The notes under the pieces: model-generated | What the model saw: only the letters and a program-made list of their open reading frames with translations | What the model was told of the DNA's origin: nothing | The model's database searches: none | NCBI GenBank assembly: GCA_017881285.1 | Contig: JADGRD010000143.1 | Span: 1-7,904, forward strand | DNA from: Pseudomonadota bacterium | GTDB taxonomy: Bacteria; Myxococcota_A; Polyangia; Fen-1088 | Direction: 5' to 3' | DNA: 7,904 bases | Program-made: the position numbers and the translations under genes | In this document: one piece after another, positions 1-7,137 of the stretch | Numbering within the stretch: the first letter of the stretch is position 1 | How the letters are laid out: every line of letters begins with the position of its first letter

Positions 1-2550
1 CTTCACGGACCGAACGGCATTGTAGTGCCGCATGATTGCGTATTGCTGCTGGACGGGCTCGGCGAGCTGGTCGATGACAGCGACCGCGCGTTTGACATCG
101 GTCTCGACCAGCTCATCGATAACGGCCTCCTTGGTGTCCTCGCGAATGCCCGCCTTGAAGAGCTCGTTGACGGCGGCTTCCAGGCCGGGCGTCTTGTCAT
201 TGAGGAAAGCATCGGCCATGGCCACGCCGAGCTCGCGATTGAACTGCTTCCCTGGCATACCGCTTTGCTTGACGATCTTTGCCGCATCGATCGGGTTGCC
301 GAGCCGCCACTCAATGGCGGCTTGGGCCACGACCGAGGAAGCCCCGGGATACCGGGACGCGGCGGCCGCGATCAACGAGCGAGCCTGGTCGGCATGTTTC
401 AGGAGGGCATGGGCAATGGCTGTCTCGCGCATGGCCCCACCTTGTCCAGTGGAAACGGCGGGCTCGATCGCGAGCAGGGCTTCCTTGGGCTTGCCCATGC
501 GGCGAAAGGCGCGGGCCAGTCTGCCGCGCACCGACGCTCCGTCCAGGCCACGCGGGTCGGGATGGTCGCCAAGCCACATCCGGGACAGGCGCACGATGGC
601 GCCGTTGGGGTCGCTAGAGAGTGCTCGGGTCACGTTCCGGCTACGCTCCGCGCGCCCGCCGGCTGGCAACCTCCACGATTCGATCTTGTTCGCGGCAACG
701 ATATTTTCCAGCACGGCGATTAGACACTCGAGGCCGCGGGAGCCCTCTCGGTCGCCGAGCGCCGCGGTCTGCATCTCGCGCATCGCTGCCTGGGGTGGCA
801 GAAGGCCGAGGTCCACGCGGGTTGCGGCGACGTGGATGCGGTCGCAAGGCCGAAGTTGCGGTAGCGCCGCGGTTTGCTCGAGGAGCGCCTTGTCACCACC
901 GTACACGGCGAAGCTCGCCTGGGACGAAAGAGCCACTCCGGGCGCGACCTCGACGAAGTTGCCGTGCATCCGTTCGTAGAGGCGCAGGTCGGGCAGCCGA
1001 TACGCGACCTTGCCGGCAAGATTGCGATTGTCGGGACGCGAATCCAGGCGCGCCATCAGCGCGCGCGCTGCGGCGTAGCGCATGGGGTTGGCCCAATCGT
1101 CCTTGGCGTGGATCGTCTCGAACACGTCCAAGAGCGCCAGCCCACCGATGCCTTTCTGCGCCTGAAGATTCGCGAGCAGCTCGCCCGTGACCGGCTGGCT
1201 GGCATCTGCCGCCACGAGGGAGTCGAACCAAGGGGCAAACGTCGCTGCGAGCTTACCCTTATCGTCGCGCACCGATCGTGCAAACGCGGCGGCCGCTTTG
1301 TTCGAGCACAGCGTGTGCAGGTAGTCGTGCCCCTTTTCGCGCAGAGCGGTCAGCATCGCAGCCCGGTAATAGGCCCCGAGCGCGGGCGCGGTGGGATTGC
1401 TCTTGTCGGGCAAGAGGGCAGCGAGCGCCGCGTCGAAGGCGGCGAGCAGATTGCCCGCATCGACGTCCAATTGGCGAAGAATACGACTTTCGTCTCGGCT
1501 GTCCCGAGCCTTGGCCGCCCGCTCAGCGTATGAGGCGCCGGCATCGCGCATGAGGGATCGCAAAACCACGGCCGGCCCTGACGAAGCGAGGCTGCGCCGG
1601 ATTTGAAAGTCACCCCAGGTCACCTGGGCTTGCACGACCGGCATCGTGCCGCGCGCCTCGGCCCCGTGCCCTGCGAGGAAGGTCTCCGCCTCCTCGCTGA
1701 GGTCGCTAAGCAGCAAGCGTCGCAACCAGAGATAGCGCGTGACCAGATCAGTGGCCGGGGCATCTGCCAACGCTTGCAGTCGCGTGTTGTCGAAGAGCAC
1801 GTAGGCGCGAACCGCGCTGGAGTCAGGCACCCAGGCGGCGGCCTGCTGGGCTGCGCGCCGGTAACCGAGGACGTGCGCAAGCACCATCTTCCGCGCCGGC
1901 TCGGCATGGCTGGCCGCCTCGTCGAGGGCCGTCGCCGCCCATGCCGCCGCCACCAAAGCATCCGCGGCGTCCATGGCGTCGAGGGATTGCAAGGCCAGCG
2001 ACAAGAGCCCTCCGCTCATGGCATGGATGGCGCGCCCACGCTGAGCCGGATTTCCCCAGGTCTTGCCCGCATTCCGTACTGCCCTCACCGCGGCCTCGTC
2101 GAACATGGGCTCGAACGCGGGTAGTGGCCGCGTCTCCTCCATGAGCGGATGGGCCGCGATCTGCTTCTTCGCCCAGTCGAGCAGGAGCGCATGGGCCGGG
2201 CCGAAATTGCACAGCTCGTCGAGGGTTCCGAGGGAATCGGGCCCGACGCGAATGTCCCAGCCGTGCGTTGCCTCGACCCAGCTTACCGCGGGCGGCTCGG
2301 AAAGCGGCGCACCCACGAGCTCAGCCACGAGCGCGATGGCGCCGACCAGCCGGGCATCCAGCGACAGCCGGTAGGCCGCGGCCAGGGCCTCGCGCGTGGC
2401 TGCCAGGCTTTCACGCATGAACAGGGCGGGCTTCACCGTCGCCGAAACGGGGGCCGTCCTCGATTGGGCTTTGGGCTTGTGGCACGCAACCAGGCTGCTC
2501 ACCACGGCAAGCAACACTGCGACCCGGCGACAACGCACACGAGATGCCAT
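1..2550 (-). CDS. Large TPR-like lipoprotein, C-terminus beyond left edge (partial)
   Basis: The minus-strand frame is open from the ATG at 2548-2550 to base 1, giving 850 codons with no stop. The N-terminus is a textbook lipoprotein signal: basic residues (R4, R6, R8, R9), a hydrophobic core (VAVLLAVVSSLV) and a lipobox LVAC with Cys23. Residue +2 is His, not Asp, which would favour outer-membrane sorting. The mature part is Ala/Leu-rich and alpha-helical. Around residues 673-760 helical pairs resemble TPR units, e.g. RLARAFRRMGKPKEALLAIE followed by AIAHALLKHADQARSLIAAA. I recognise no catalytic domain, so a scaffold or envelope-assembly role is only a guess. The frame stays open upstream into the PEPC gene, but the signal peptide fixes the start well; no Shine-Dalgarno is visible. 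The gene lies 235 bp downstream of PEPC on the same strand, probably with its own promoter. Confidence 0.85.
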   Translation of the reverse strand, partial: MASRVRCRRVAVLLAVVSSLVACHKPKAQSRTAPVSATVKPALFMRESLAATREALAAAYRLSLDARLVGAIALVAELVGAPLSEPPAVSWVEATHGWDIRVGPDSLGTLDELCNFGPAHALLLDWAKKQIAAHPLMEETRPLPAFEPMFDEAAVRAVRNAGKTWGNPAQRGRAIHAMSGGLLSLALQSLDAMDAADALVAAAWAATALDEAASHAEPARKMVLAHVLGYRRAAQQAAAWVPDSSAVRAYVLFDNTRLQALADAPATDLVTRYLWLRRLLLSDLSEEAETFLAGHGAEARGTMPVVQAQVTWGDFQIRRSLASSGPAVVLRSLMRDAGASYAERAAKARDSRDESRILRQLDVDAGNLLAAFDAALAALLPDKSNPTAPALGAYYRAAMLTALREKGHDYLHTLCSNKAAAAFARSVRDDKGKLAATFAPWFDSLVAADASQPVTGELLANLQAQKGIGGLALLDVFETIHAKDDWANPMRYAAARALMARLDSRPDNRNLAGKVAYRLPDLRLYERMHGNFVEVAPGVALSSQASFAVYGGDKALLEQTAALPQLRPCDRIHVAATRVDLGLLPPQAAMREMQTAALGDREGSRGLECLIAVLENIVAANKIESWRLPAGGRAERSRNVTRALSSDPNGAIVRLSRMWLGDHPDPRGLDGASVRGRLARAFRRMGKPKEALLAIEPAVSTGQGGAMRETAIAHALLKHADQARSLIAAAASRYPGASSVVAQAAIEWRLGNPIDAAKIVKQSGMPGKQFNRELGVAMADAFLNDKTPGLEAAVNELFKAGIREDTKEAVIDELVETDVKRAVAVIDQLAEPVQQQYAIMRHYNAVRSVK

Positions 2551-2785
2551 GTGGTCATCGTACGCGCGATGGCGAATTGCGCAATCGGCGACGATCGCGC
2601 TGCTGGAAGCCGTTGCCCGCACGCGACCAAGGGGGCGACAGGGCACGCGTTGGCGCTCTTTCGCGACCATCAACGCCGATTCACTCGCGGACCGCAGCAG
2701 GGCAGGCAGGCCCTGTGCAAATACATCCTGTGCCATCACGCGAAATCCCGGCGCCATCTGCAAGTAGTACGTCGCGGTCGAGGCA
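2551..2785. other. Gap between PEPC stop and lipoprotein start
   Basis: These 235 bp contain no gene I can support. The lipoprotein frame is open through the gap, with possible ATG codons at 2757, 2736 and 2670, but none has a Shine-Dalgarno and an extension would bury the signal peptide. Near the lipoprotein end lies the candidate promoter. A small GC hairpin, CAGGGC-6 nt-GCCCTG (2698-2715), sits about 70 bases past the PEPC stop without a T tract, so it is at best a weak terminator or pause site. Confidence 0.5.
2557..2584 (-). promoter_or_regulatory. Candidate promoter of the lipoprotein gene
   Basis: Read on the minus strand, TTGCGC (2584-2579) and TACGAT (2562-2557) are separated by 16 bp and resemble sigma-70 -35 and -10 boxes (3/6 and 4/6 matches). 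Only six bases lie between the -10 box and the ATG at 2550, so transcription would begin at or next to the start codon. This fits the absence of a ribosome binding site. A 10-bp perfect palindrome, ATTGCGCAAT (2576-2585), covers the -35 box and could be an operator. The boxes are weak and untested. Confidence 0.3.
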
Positions 2786-5455
2786 CTAGGCGGCGTTGCG
2801 GGTGGCGTTGATGACCGCGGCGATGCCCTTCAAGGCCATCTTGCGCGCCCGCACGGCATCCTCGCAATCGGCGCGGCCGCGGCTTACCAGGTCGTTGTAG
2901 CGGGCGAAGGCGTCGTGCACGATCACCAAGAGCGGCAGGACGATCTCCTCGCGAAAGCGAATACTGGCCCGGACCAGGGGATCATTGGCCAGCAGCTGCG
3001 GCTGCTGGGCGATCAGCAAGATGCATTGTTCGACCCGGCGAGCTTCGTCGTAAAGGTCGCGCCACAGCGGTCCCAATCGCGCGTCGGCCTGCAGGTGCGC
3101 CGTGATGTCGAAGCGGGACTTGAGCAGGCTCATCGCCGCATTATCGAGCAAGGCGCGGAAGAAGCGCGAACCCCGATATAGGCGCCGCAGCTCAGCCTCG
3201 CGACCGGCCGCGATCACCTCGGCGAGCGCGGCCCCCAATCCGTAGAAGCCCGGGATTTGCATCTTGAGGATGCTCCAGGTGGCGACGAAGGGAATCGCGC
3301 GCAGGTTTTCCAGGTCGAGCTTGTCCTGCGTCTGGCGCGTGACGGGACGACTGGCGATGGTCAAGTGATCGAAGAGCGGCAGAGGACTCCGCTCGCCGAG
3401 CAAGGTCAGGAAGGCGGGATCCTCGCGAAGCGCGCGATACCGCCGGAACGACGTCGCCGAAAGCTCGGCCAGCAGGGGCAGAAGCTCGGGCGGGGGATCT
3501 TCCTCCCGATCGGGCATGAGCAGATTTTCGAGATTGGCGGTGTAGAGCTGCTCGACATGGTACTCGGCCATCTCGTGATTGCCGAAATTGCTGCTGATGG
3601 TTTGCCCTTGAATCGTGAGCTGGGTCTCCCATTGCTCAATATTCGCATCGCGCGAGCGATAGAAGCGATGCGTGTTGCCGCCACCGCGCGCCGGCGGCCC
3701 GCCGCGACCATCGAAGAAGACCATCCGAATGCCTTCGCGCCGCCCCAGCTCGGTCAGCCGCCGACGGGCCTGCCGGATGCTCCAGTTGGCGGTCAGATAG
3801 CCGCCGTCCTTGGTGCCATCCGAGTATCCGAGCATCACCACTTGCCGTCGCCCGCGCCGGTCGAGCCACGCGCGATAGGCCGCCGAGCTGAACAGGCGGG
3901 CCATGGTGTCTTGCGCGTGCTGCAGATCCGCGACCGACTCGAAGAGCGGCACCAGGTCCAAGCGAGTTTGCTCGGGCGCCAGACCAGCCAGTCGCGCCAG
4001 GATGAGGACCACCAGCGCATCCTCGGGTCCGCGGCTGTGGCTGATGATCACGCGGTGGAGGCCCAGCTCCCCGTTGCTCTCCTGGATATGGGGCACGAGC
4101 CGGAGCACCTCGATGGTGTCGCGGGTCGCCGGGGCGAGGCCGGAGGGCAGCTCGGCGGGGAGCGCCAGCGCGCGCGCCAGGAGCTGCTCGAGCAGGTCGC
4201 AGGGAATCTGCTGCGCGGTCTGGGCGCGCTCGAGCTGCTCGCGCTCCGTCGGCGAGAAGACGGCGCCGGCGACCAGGGGCAGGAGCTGGCGCAACGACGT
4301 GAGGAAGACCTCGCTGCTCTGCCGGAGGTCGAGTGATGCGAAGTAGAAGCCGAAGAGGTGCACCTTGAGGATGAAGTCGTCGAGCTCGTCGAGAAACAGG
4401 CGCTGGTGCTCGCGCACGATGACCTCGCGCAGGGCCAGCAGCTCGGCCTGCAGGTCGCCGGCGCTGGCGTAGGCCGGCACGTCGCTGGGGCCGATGGGCA
4501 AGGTGGACCGGTGGCGATCGGCGGCGCCGAGCCAGGTGGCGCGCAGCCGTTCGCGAATGCCCAAGATACGGTCGTACACGCCGGCGAAGGTCAGTCGTCG
4601 CGCCAGGGCCCCGGCCGCCAGGTAGTGTCGCTCGAGCACCCGCTCTCGCAGCAACCGTGCCACTTCGAGCGTGACGCCAGCCGTGACGAAGGGATTCCCG
4701 TCGCGGTCGCCGCCGGGCCAGAATCCGATCTGCAGATTGGGACGGGCGGGTAGATGCTCGGGCAAGTGCTCGCGGCCGTGCGCGGCGACGAGCATGCGTC
4801 CGGCGATGCCGGGCAACACGTCGTAAAAGACCTCCTCCAGCGAGCGCAGCACCCCGCGCGCTTCGTCGATGGGCGAGGGCCGCTCACGATTGGTGAAGCG
4901 GGTTTTGCCGAGCTGCAGGAGCAGACGTTCGACGTCGGCGAGATCGTTCAGGGTCAAGGCCACGCGCAGATCCTGGATGATGTGCTGAACCGTGTCGGGA
5001 TAGAACTGCGTGGGATGCGCGGTCAGGACGATGCGGGTCGCGGTTTGCTCGAGCAGCTCGGCCAGCTCGCCCTGGCGGTTGTCCCGGCGGACCGTGGTGA
5101 CCAGCTCGGCGACGCTGCCGGGCCCGGCCAGGTCGTGCATCTGCGTGAACGAGGCATCTTCGAGCGCGTCGAAGAGCACGATCTGGCGCTCGATCAGCTG
5201 GAGGAACAGAAACAGTGCCTCGTCCTTCGCGACGTCGGTCAAGAGCGGGTTTTCCGCGAAGAAGCGCGCGACGATGGCCCGAGGGGATTCCTTGAGCGGC
5301 AAGGCTTTGCGGCAATGCTCGGCGAAGACGGGCAAGAGGCGGCCGACCCTCTGCAGAAGATCGTAGGGCAACCCCAAGAGCAGCCCCGAGTAGAGTCGAT
5401 AGCGTGTCGCGACGTGCTCGTCGAAGGCGCGCTCGGGATCGCGGAACGATGTCAT
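2786..5455 (-). CDS. ppc: Phosphoenolpyruvate carboxylase (EC 4.1.1.31)
   Basis: Cytosolic anaplerotic enzyme: PEP + bicarbonate gives oxaloacetate + phosphate. From the ATG at 5453-5455 the protein is 889 aa, close to E. coli Ppc (883 aa). Hallmarks in order: TAHPTQ with catalytic His147, GGDRDGNP (248-255), LDLRQS (375-380), ISHSRGPEDA, VPLFES, GYSDGTKDGGY (543-553, catalytic Lys549), DGRGGPPARGGG (582-593, Arg-rich active-site loop) and a C-terminus ending RNAA. K779, R835 and N887 fall where E. coli has its aspartate-inhibitor residues, so allosteric control may be kept (inference by eye). The variants TKDGGY and GPPARGGG recall the Bacteroidetes-type branch. The frame is open 39 codons further upstream (to 5572), but that extension is Arg/Pro-rich with no family similarity, so I chose Met at 5455. 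GAGGG lies just before it, at unusually short spacing. It stands head to head with a carbonic anhydrase. TAG stop at 2786-2788. Confidence 0.97.
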   Translation of the reverse strand: MTSFRDPERAFDEHVATRYRLYSGLLLGLPYDLLQRVGRLLPVFAEHCRKALPLKESPRAIVARFFAENPLLTDVAKDEALFLFLQLIERQIVLFDALEDASFTQMHDLAGPGSVAELVTTVRRDNRQGELAELLEQTATRIVLTAHPTQFYPDTVQHIIQDLRVALTLNDLADVERLLLQLGKTRFTNRERPSPIDEARGVLRSLEEVFYDVLPGIAGRMLVAAHGREHLPEHLPARPNLQIGFWPGGDRDGNPFVTAGVTLEVARLLRERVLERHYLAAGALARRLTFAGVYDRILGIRERLRATWLGAADRHRSTLPIGPSDVPAYASAGDLQAELLALREVIVREHQRLFLDELDDFILKVHLFGFYFASLDLRQSSEVFLTSLRQLLPLVAGAVFSPTEREQLERAQTAQQIPCDLLEQLLARALALPAELPSGLAPATRDTIEVLRLVPHIQESNGELGLHRVIISHSRGPEDALVVLILARLAGLAPEQTRLDLVPLFESVADLQHAQDTMARLFSSAAYRAWLDRRGRRQVVMLGYSDGTKDGGYLTANWSIRQARRRLTELGRREGIRMVFFDGRGGPPARGGGNTHRFYRSRDANIEQWETQLTIQGQTISSNFGNHEMAEYHVEQLYTANLENLLMPDREEDPPPELLPLLAELSATSFRRYRALREDPAFLTLLGERSPLPLFDHLTIASRPVTRQTQDKLDLENLRAIPFVATWSILKMQIPGFYGLGAALAEVIAAGREAELRRLYRGSRFFRALLDNAAMSLLKSRFDITAHLQADARLGPLWRDLYDEARRVEQCILLIAQQPQLLANDPLVRASIRFREEIVLPLLVIVHDAFARYNDLVSRGRADCEDAVRARKMALKGIAAVINATRNAA

Positions 5456-5617
5456 GCCCTCAAATTTAGGAGAGCCGACGTCGACCGGCCAGCCCGAACG
5501 TGTCGCGCGGGGGCGCGCCGAGAATTCGCCCCCGGGGCGCCGCGGCCATCCCCGCGCGCTTCGCCAAACCACTGGCCTTGCCGAGAAGGCTTGCTATACC
5601 CCGCGTCCGGGAAGATC
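5456..5617. promoter_or_regulatory. Divergent control region between ppc and carbonic anhydrase
   Basis: This 162-bp spacer separates two genes transcribed away from each other and must hold the promoter for the carbonic anhydrase and probably that for ppc. The centre is very GC-rich; the AT-rich patches lie at each end, AAATTT (5462-5467) near ppc and TTGCTATACC (5591-5600) near the carbonic anhydrase. On the minus strand TAAATT (5468-5463) is a -10-like hexamer only 7 bases from the ppc ATG, with no good -35 box. A palindromic GTCGAC lies in the spacer. No operator could be identified with confidence. Confidence 0.5.
5572..5600 (+). promoter_or_regulatory. Candidate extended -10 promoter of carbonic anhydrase
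   Basis: TGCTATACC (5592-5600) fits an extended -10 element (TG-N-TATAnn, TATACC at 5595-5600). CTGGCC (5572-5577) is a weak -35 candidate 17 bp upstream. Transcription would begin near 5607, about ten bases before the GTG at 5618. This would exclude the in-frame TTG at 5591 as the start and leave a short leader containing GGGAAG as a partial ribosome binding site. Confidence 0.35.
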
Positions 5618-6262
5618 GTGCCACACACCTGGGATCCGGATGTCCTCGCCCCCGCGGACGCAATCGAGCGACTCGCGGAAGGCAACCGGCGTTTCTGCGA
5701 AGGGCGGCCCGCCCACGCCACCCGGGCATTCTCCGCCGAGCTGGCGCAAAGACCCCAGCGCCCCTTCGCCATCGTGCTCGGCTGCTCGGACTCGCGCACG
5801 CCGGTCGAGCTGCTCTTCGACCAGGGCTTCGGCGATCTCTTCGTGGTCCGCATCGCCGGCAACGTGGTGGCCCCGTCGGTCGTCGGGTCCATCGAGTTTG
5901 CCGCTTCGCAGTTCGGCACGCGTCTCGTGGTCGTGCTCGGCCACACCGGCTGTGGCGCCATCGCGGCCACCCTCGGCGCCATCACGACCGGAAATGGCCC
6001 CGAATCGCGCAACCTTCGCTCCATCACCGACCGCATTGCCCCCCACATCGAGCCCGCCGTGGCCATGCGCCAAACCGCCGCCGACGCGGACTTCATGCGC
6101 TCGCTCATGCGGGCCAACGTGCGCGCGTCGGCCTGGCACCTGCGCCAAGGCAGCCAGATTCTCGAAGCGCTGGTACTCGCCGGCCGCGTCGCGGTGGTCG
6201 GGGGCGACTACGAGCTGGAGACCGGTTGCGTGCGGTTCTTCGATGGCGTGCCCCTCCCCTGA
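5618..6262 (+). CDS. Beta-class carbonic anhydrase (EC 4.2.1.1)
   Basis: Zinc enzyme interconverting CO2 and bicarbonate. With the GTG start at 5618 the product is 214 aa, normal for the class. The zinc and catalytic signature is complete: CSDSR (Cys56, with the Asp58/Arg60 dyad), RIAGNVV (78-84) and GHTGCGA (His109, Cys112). The segment IERLAEGNRRF before the core and GGDYELETGCVRFFDG at the C-terminus are typical of bacterial beta enzymes. There is no signal peptide, so it should be cytosolic. No ATG lies near the expected N-terminus; GTG at 5618 with GGGAAG just upstream is the best start, TTG at 5591 the alternative. The frame is open far upstream, but that part is antisense to ppc. It is divergent from ppc, which consumes the bicarbonate it would make. 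Its TGA stop faces the convergent hemerythrin gene 53 bp away. Confidence 0.96.
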   Translation: MPHTWDPDVLAPADAIERLAEGNRRFCEGRPAHATRAFSAELAQRPQRPFAIVLGCSDSRTPVELLFDQGFGDLFVVRIAGNVVAPSVVGSIEFAASQFGTRLVVVLGHTGCGAIAATLGAITTGNGPESRNLRSITDRIAPHIEPAVAMRQTAADADFMRSLMRANVRASAWHLRQGSQILEALVLAGRVAVVGGDYELETGCVRFFDGVPLP

Positions 6263-6292
6263 CCTGTCCCTCGCCAGGCACCGCGCCAGTGG

Positions 6293-6332
6293 CCGCCCGC
6301 ATGGAACGCCCGTGGTTATCCGAGGCGGGCGG
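6293..6332. terminator. Weak inverted repeat between convergent genes
   Basis: CCGCCCGC (6293-6300) and GCGGGCGG (6325-6332) form a perfect 8-bp inverted repeat around a 24-nt loop that contains the hemerythrin stop codon (TAA, 6318-6316). It lies where the carbonic anhydrase and hemerythrin transcripts converge and could help end either one. There is no T tract and the loop is long. In DNA this rich in GC such repeats arise by chance, so the call is tentative. Confidence 0.22.
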
Positions 6333-6978
6333 AGAGCTTTCTCCAGCTTCCCGGCGCGAGGACCTTTTCGGCGAGACTCTTCACTTTGTCGAACGTCTCG
6401 GGGGTGGCGGACGCTTTGGTCTTCGTCAGGAAGTCGATCCGTTCGGACGGATTCATGGCCGGAATCATGTAGGTCAGCATGACGGTCATGTCCTGCGGCG
6501 AGGTGCGCGCGACGATCTTCTTGAACGCGTCCTCGATCTCGGGGTCGGAGCAATGGCGATAAAACGCCTGGGTCAGATCGCGTTCCTCGCGATCCATGTG
6601 GTCCAGGTAGCGCGACAAGAACTGGTTGTATTCGAGATAGAACTGGTAGCCTGCCGCTTCCCGCCGTTCTTCCCGCAACAGCGCGCACCAATGCTTCTCG
6701 AGCAGATCGAGCCGATACTCGAGATCGCGATGCTCCTCCCGGTCTCGTTGCGTAATGCCGGGGGCGTGTTCTTCGAGAACCGAGAACTGGATTTCGTCTT
6801 CGTTCGCCGAGTGCTCGCGCAGGAAGAGCATCATGTTTTCGAGCTCCCGTCCCGCCGTCTGCACCTCGCCCGCGTCGCTCCAGTCCAGCTCGCCGATCTT
6901 GAGCGCCAACCCCCAGAGCCCGCGGCGCAACCCCTTGTGCACGTTGATGAAGATTTCCGCCCGTTCTTTGTCGTCCAT
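6316..6978 (-). CDS. Hemerythrin/HHE-domain protein
   Basis: Predicted 220-aa cytosolic four-helix protein that likely binds a di-iron centre. The first ~135 residues carry a series of His and acidic residues spaced as in HHE/hemerythrin domains: H14 in the first helix, H56-SAN-E60, H71, H83 and H127-MDR-E131. The last ~85 residues are a helical extension (SDPEIEDAFKKIVARTSPQD onward) with a MIPAMNPSERIDFL segment. Family members store or sense O2, NO or iron; which applies here cannot be told. The ATG at 6978 has GAGG five bases upstream. The frame is open back to 7116, but that extension is not protein-like. There is no signal peptide or membrane segment. The gene converges on the carbonic anhydrase and stands alone as a transcription unit. 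I see no convincing promoter in the 160 bp upstream. Confidence 0.85.
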   Translation of the reverse strand: MDDKERAEIFINVHKGLRRGLWGLALKIGELDWSDAGEVQTAGRELENMMLFLREHSANEDEIQFSVLEEHAPGITQRDREEHRDLEYRLDLLEKHWCALLREERREAAGYQFYLEYNQFLSRYLDHMDREERDLTQAFYRHCSDPEIEDAFKKIVARTSPQDMTVMLTYMIPAMNPSERIDFLTKTKASATPETFDKVKSLAEKVLAPGSWRKLSARLG

Positions 6979-7137
6979 AGGATCCTCGCTGTGTTCGAAA
7001 GCGGGTCTCGTCGGTAGTTGGATGTCGAAGGGCCGTCTGGGATCCGAGCCGGCAGTCGGGGCGACGCGCGCTTTGACGCGACTACCGCCGGACGCCACGT
7101 CGGCGGCGCTGCGCAATTGACCGGCCGAGTGCCCTCA
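6979..7137. other. Non-coding upstream region of the hemerythrin gene
   Basis: These 159 bp hold the hemerythrin ribosome binding site (GAGG, minus strand, five bases before the ATG) and presumably its promoter, though no clear -35/-10 pair is visible. A 6-bp GC stem, CCGCCG (7085-7090) with CGGCGG (7101-7106), lies just past the stops of the transposase remnant. Open frames through here are compositionally poor and match nothing I recognise. Confidence 0.45.

Noticed and set aside
25..979. Overlapping plus-strand frames at the left edge (232 and 315 codons)
   Set aside because: They are shadows of the minus-strand lipoprotein, whose frame has a signal peptide and 850 open codons.
2647..2676. 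GCGTTG ... CAACGC inverted repeat as terminator
   Set aside because: Only a 6-bp stem with an 18-nt loop and no T tract; expected by chance.
2716..2735. Sigma-54-like promoter (TGGCAC ... TTGCA, minus strand)
   Set aside because: The GG and GC elements are separated by 14 bp instead of the required 10.
3257..4336. 359-codon plus-strand open frame
   Set aside because: It lies wholly antisense to the well-conserved PEPC gene and is a by-product of high GC content.
5456..5572. 39-codon upstream extension of ppc
   Set aside because: The extension is Arg/Gly/Pro-rich and unlike PEPC N-termini; Met at 5455 gives the normal family length.
4754..6262. 502-codon plus-strand open frame that includes the carbonic anhydrase
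   Set aside because: Its first ~288 codons are antisense to ppc and the divergent spacer and show no family similarity; only 5618-6262 is carbonic anhydrase.
6979..7116. 46-codon upstream extension of the hemerythrin protein
   Set aside because: ATG at 6978 has a good ribosome binding site and begins a typical HHE first helix; the extension is low in plausibility.
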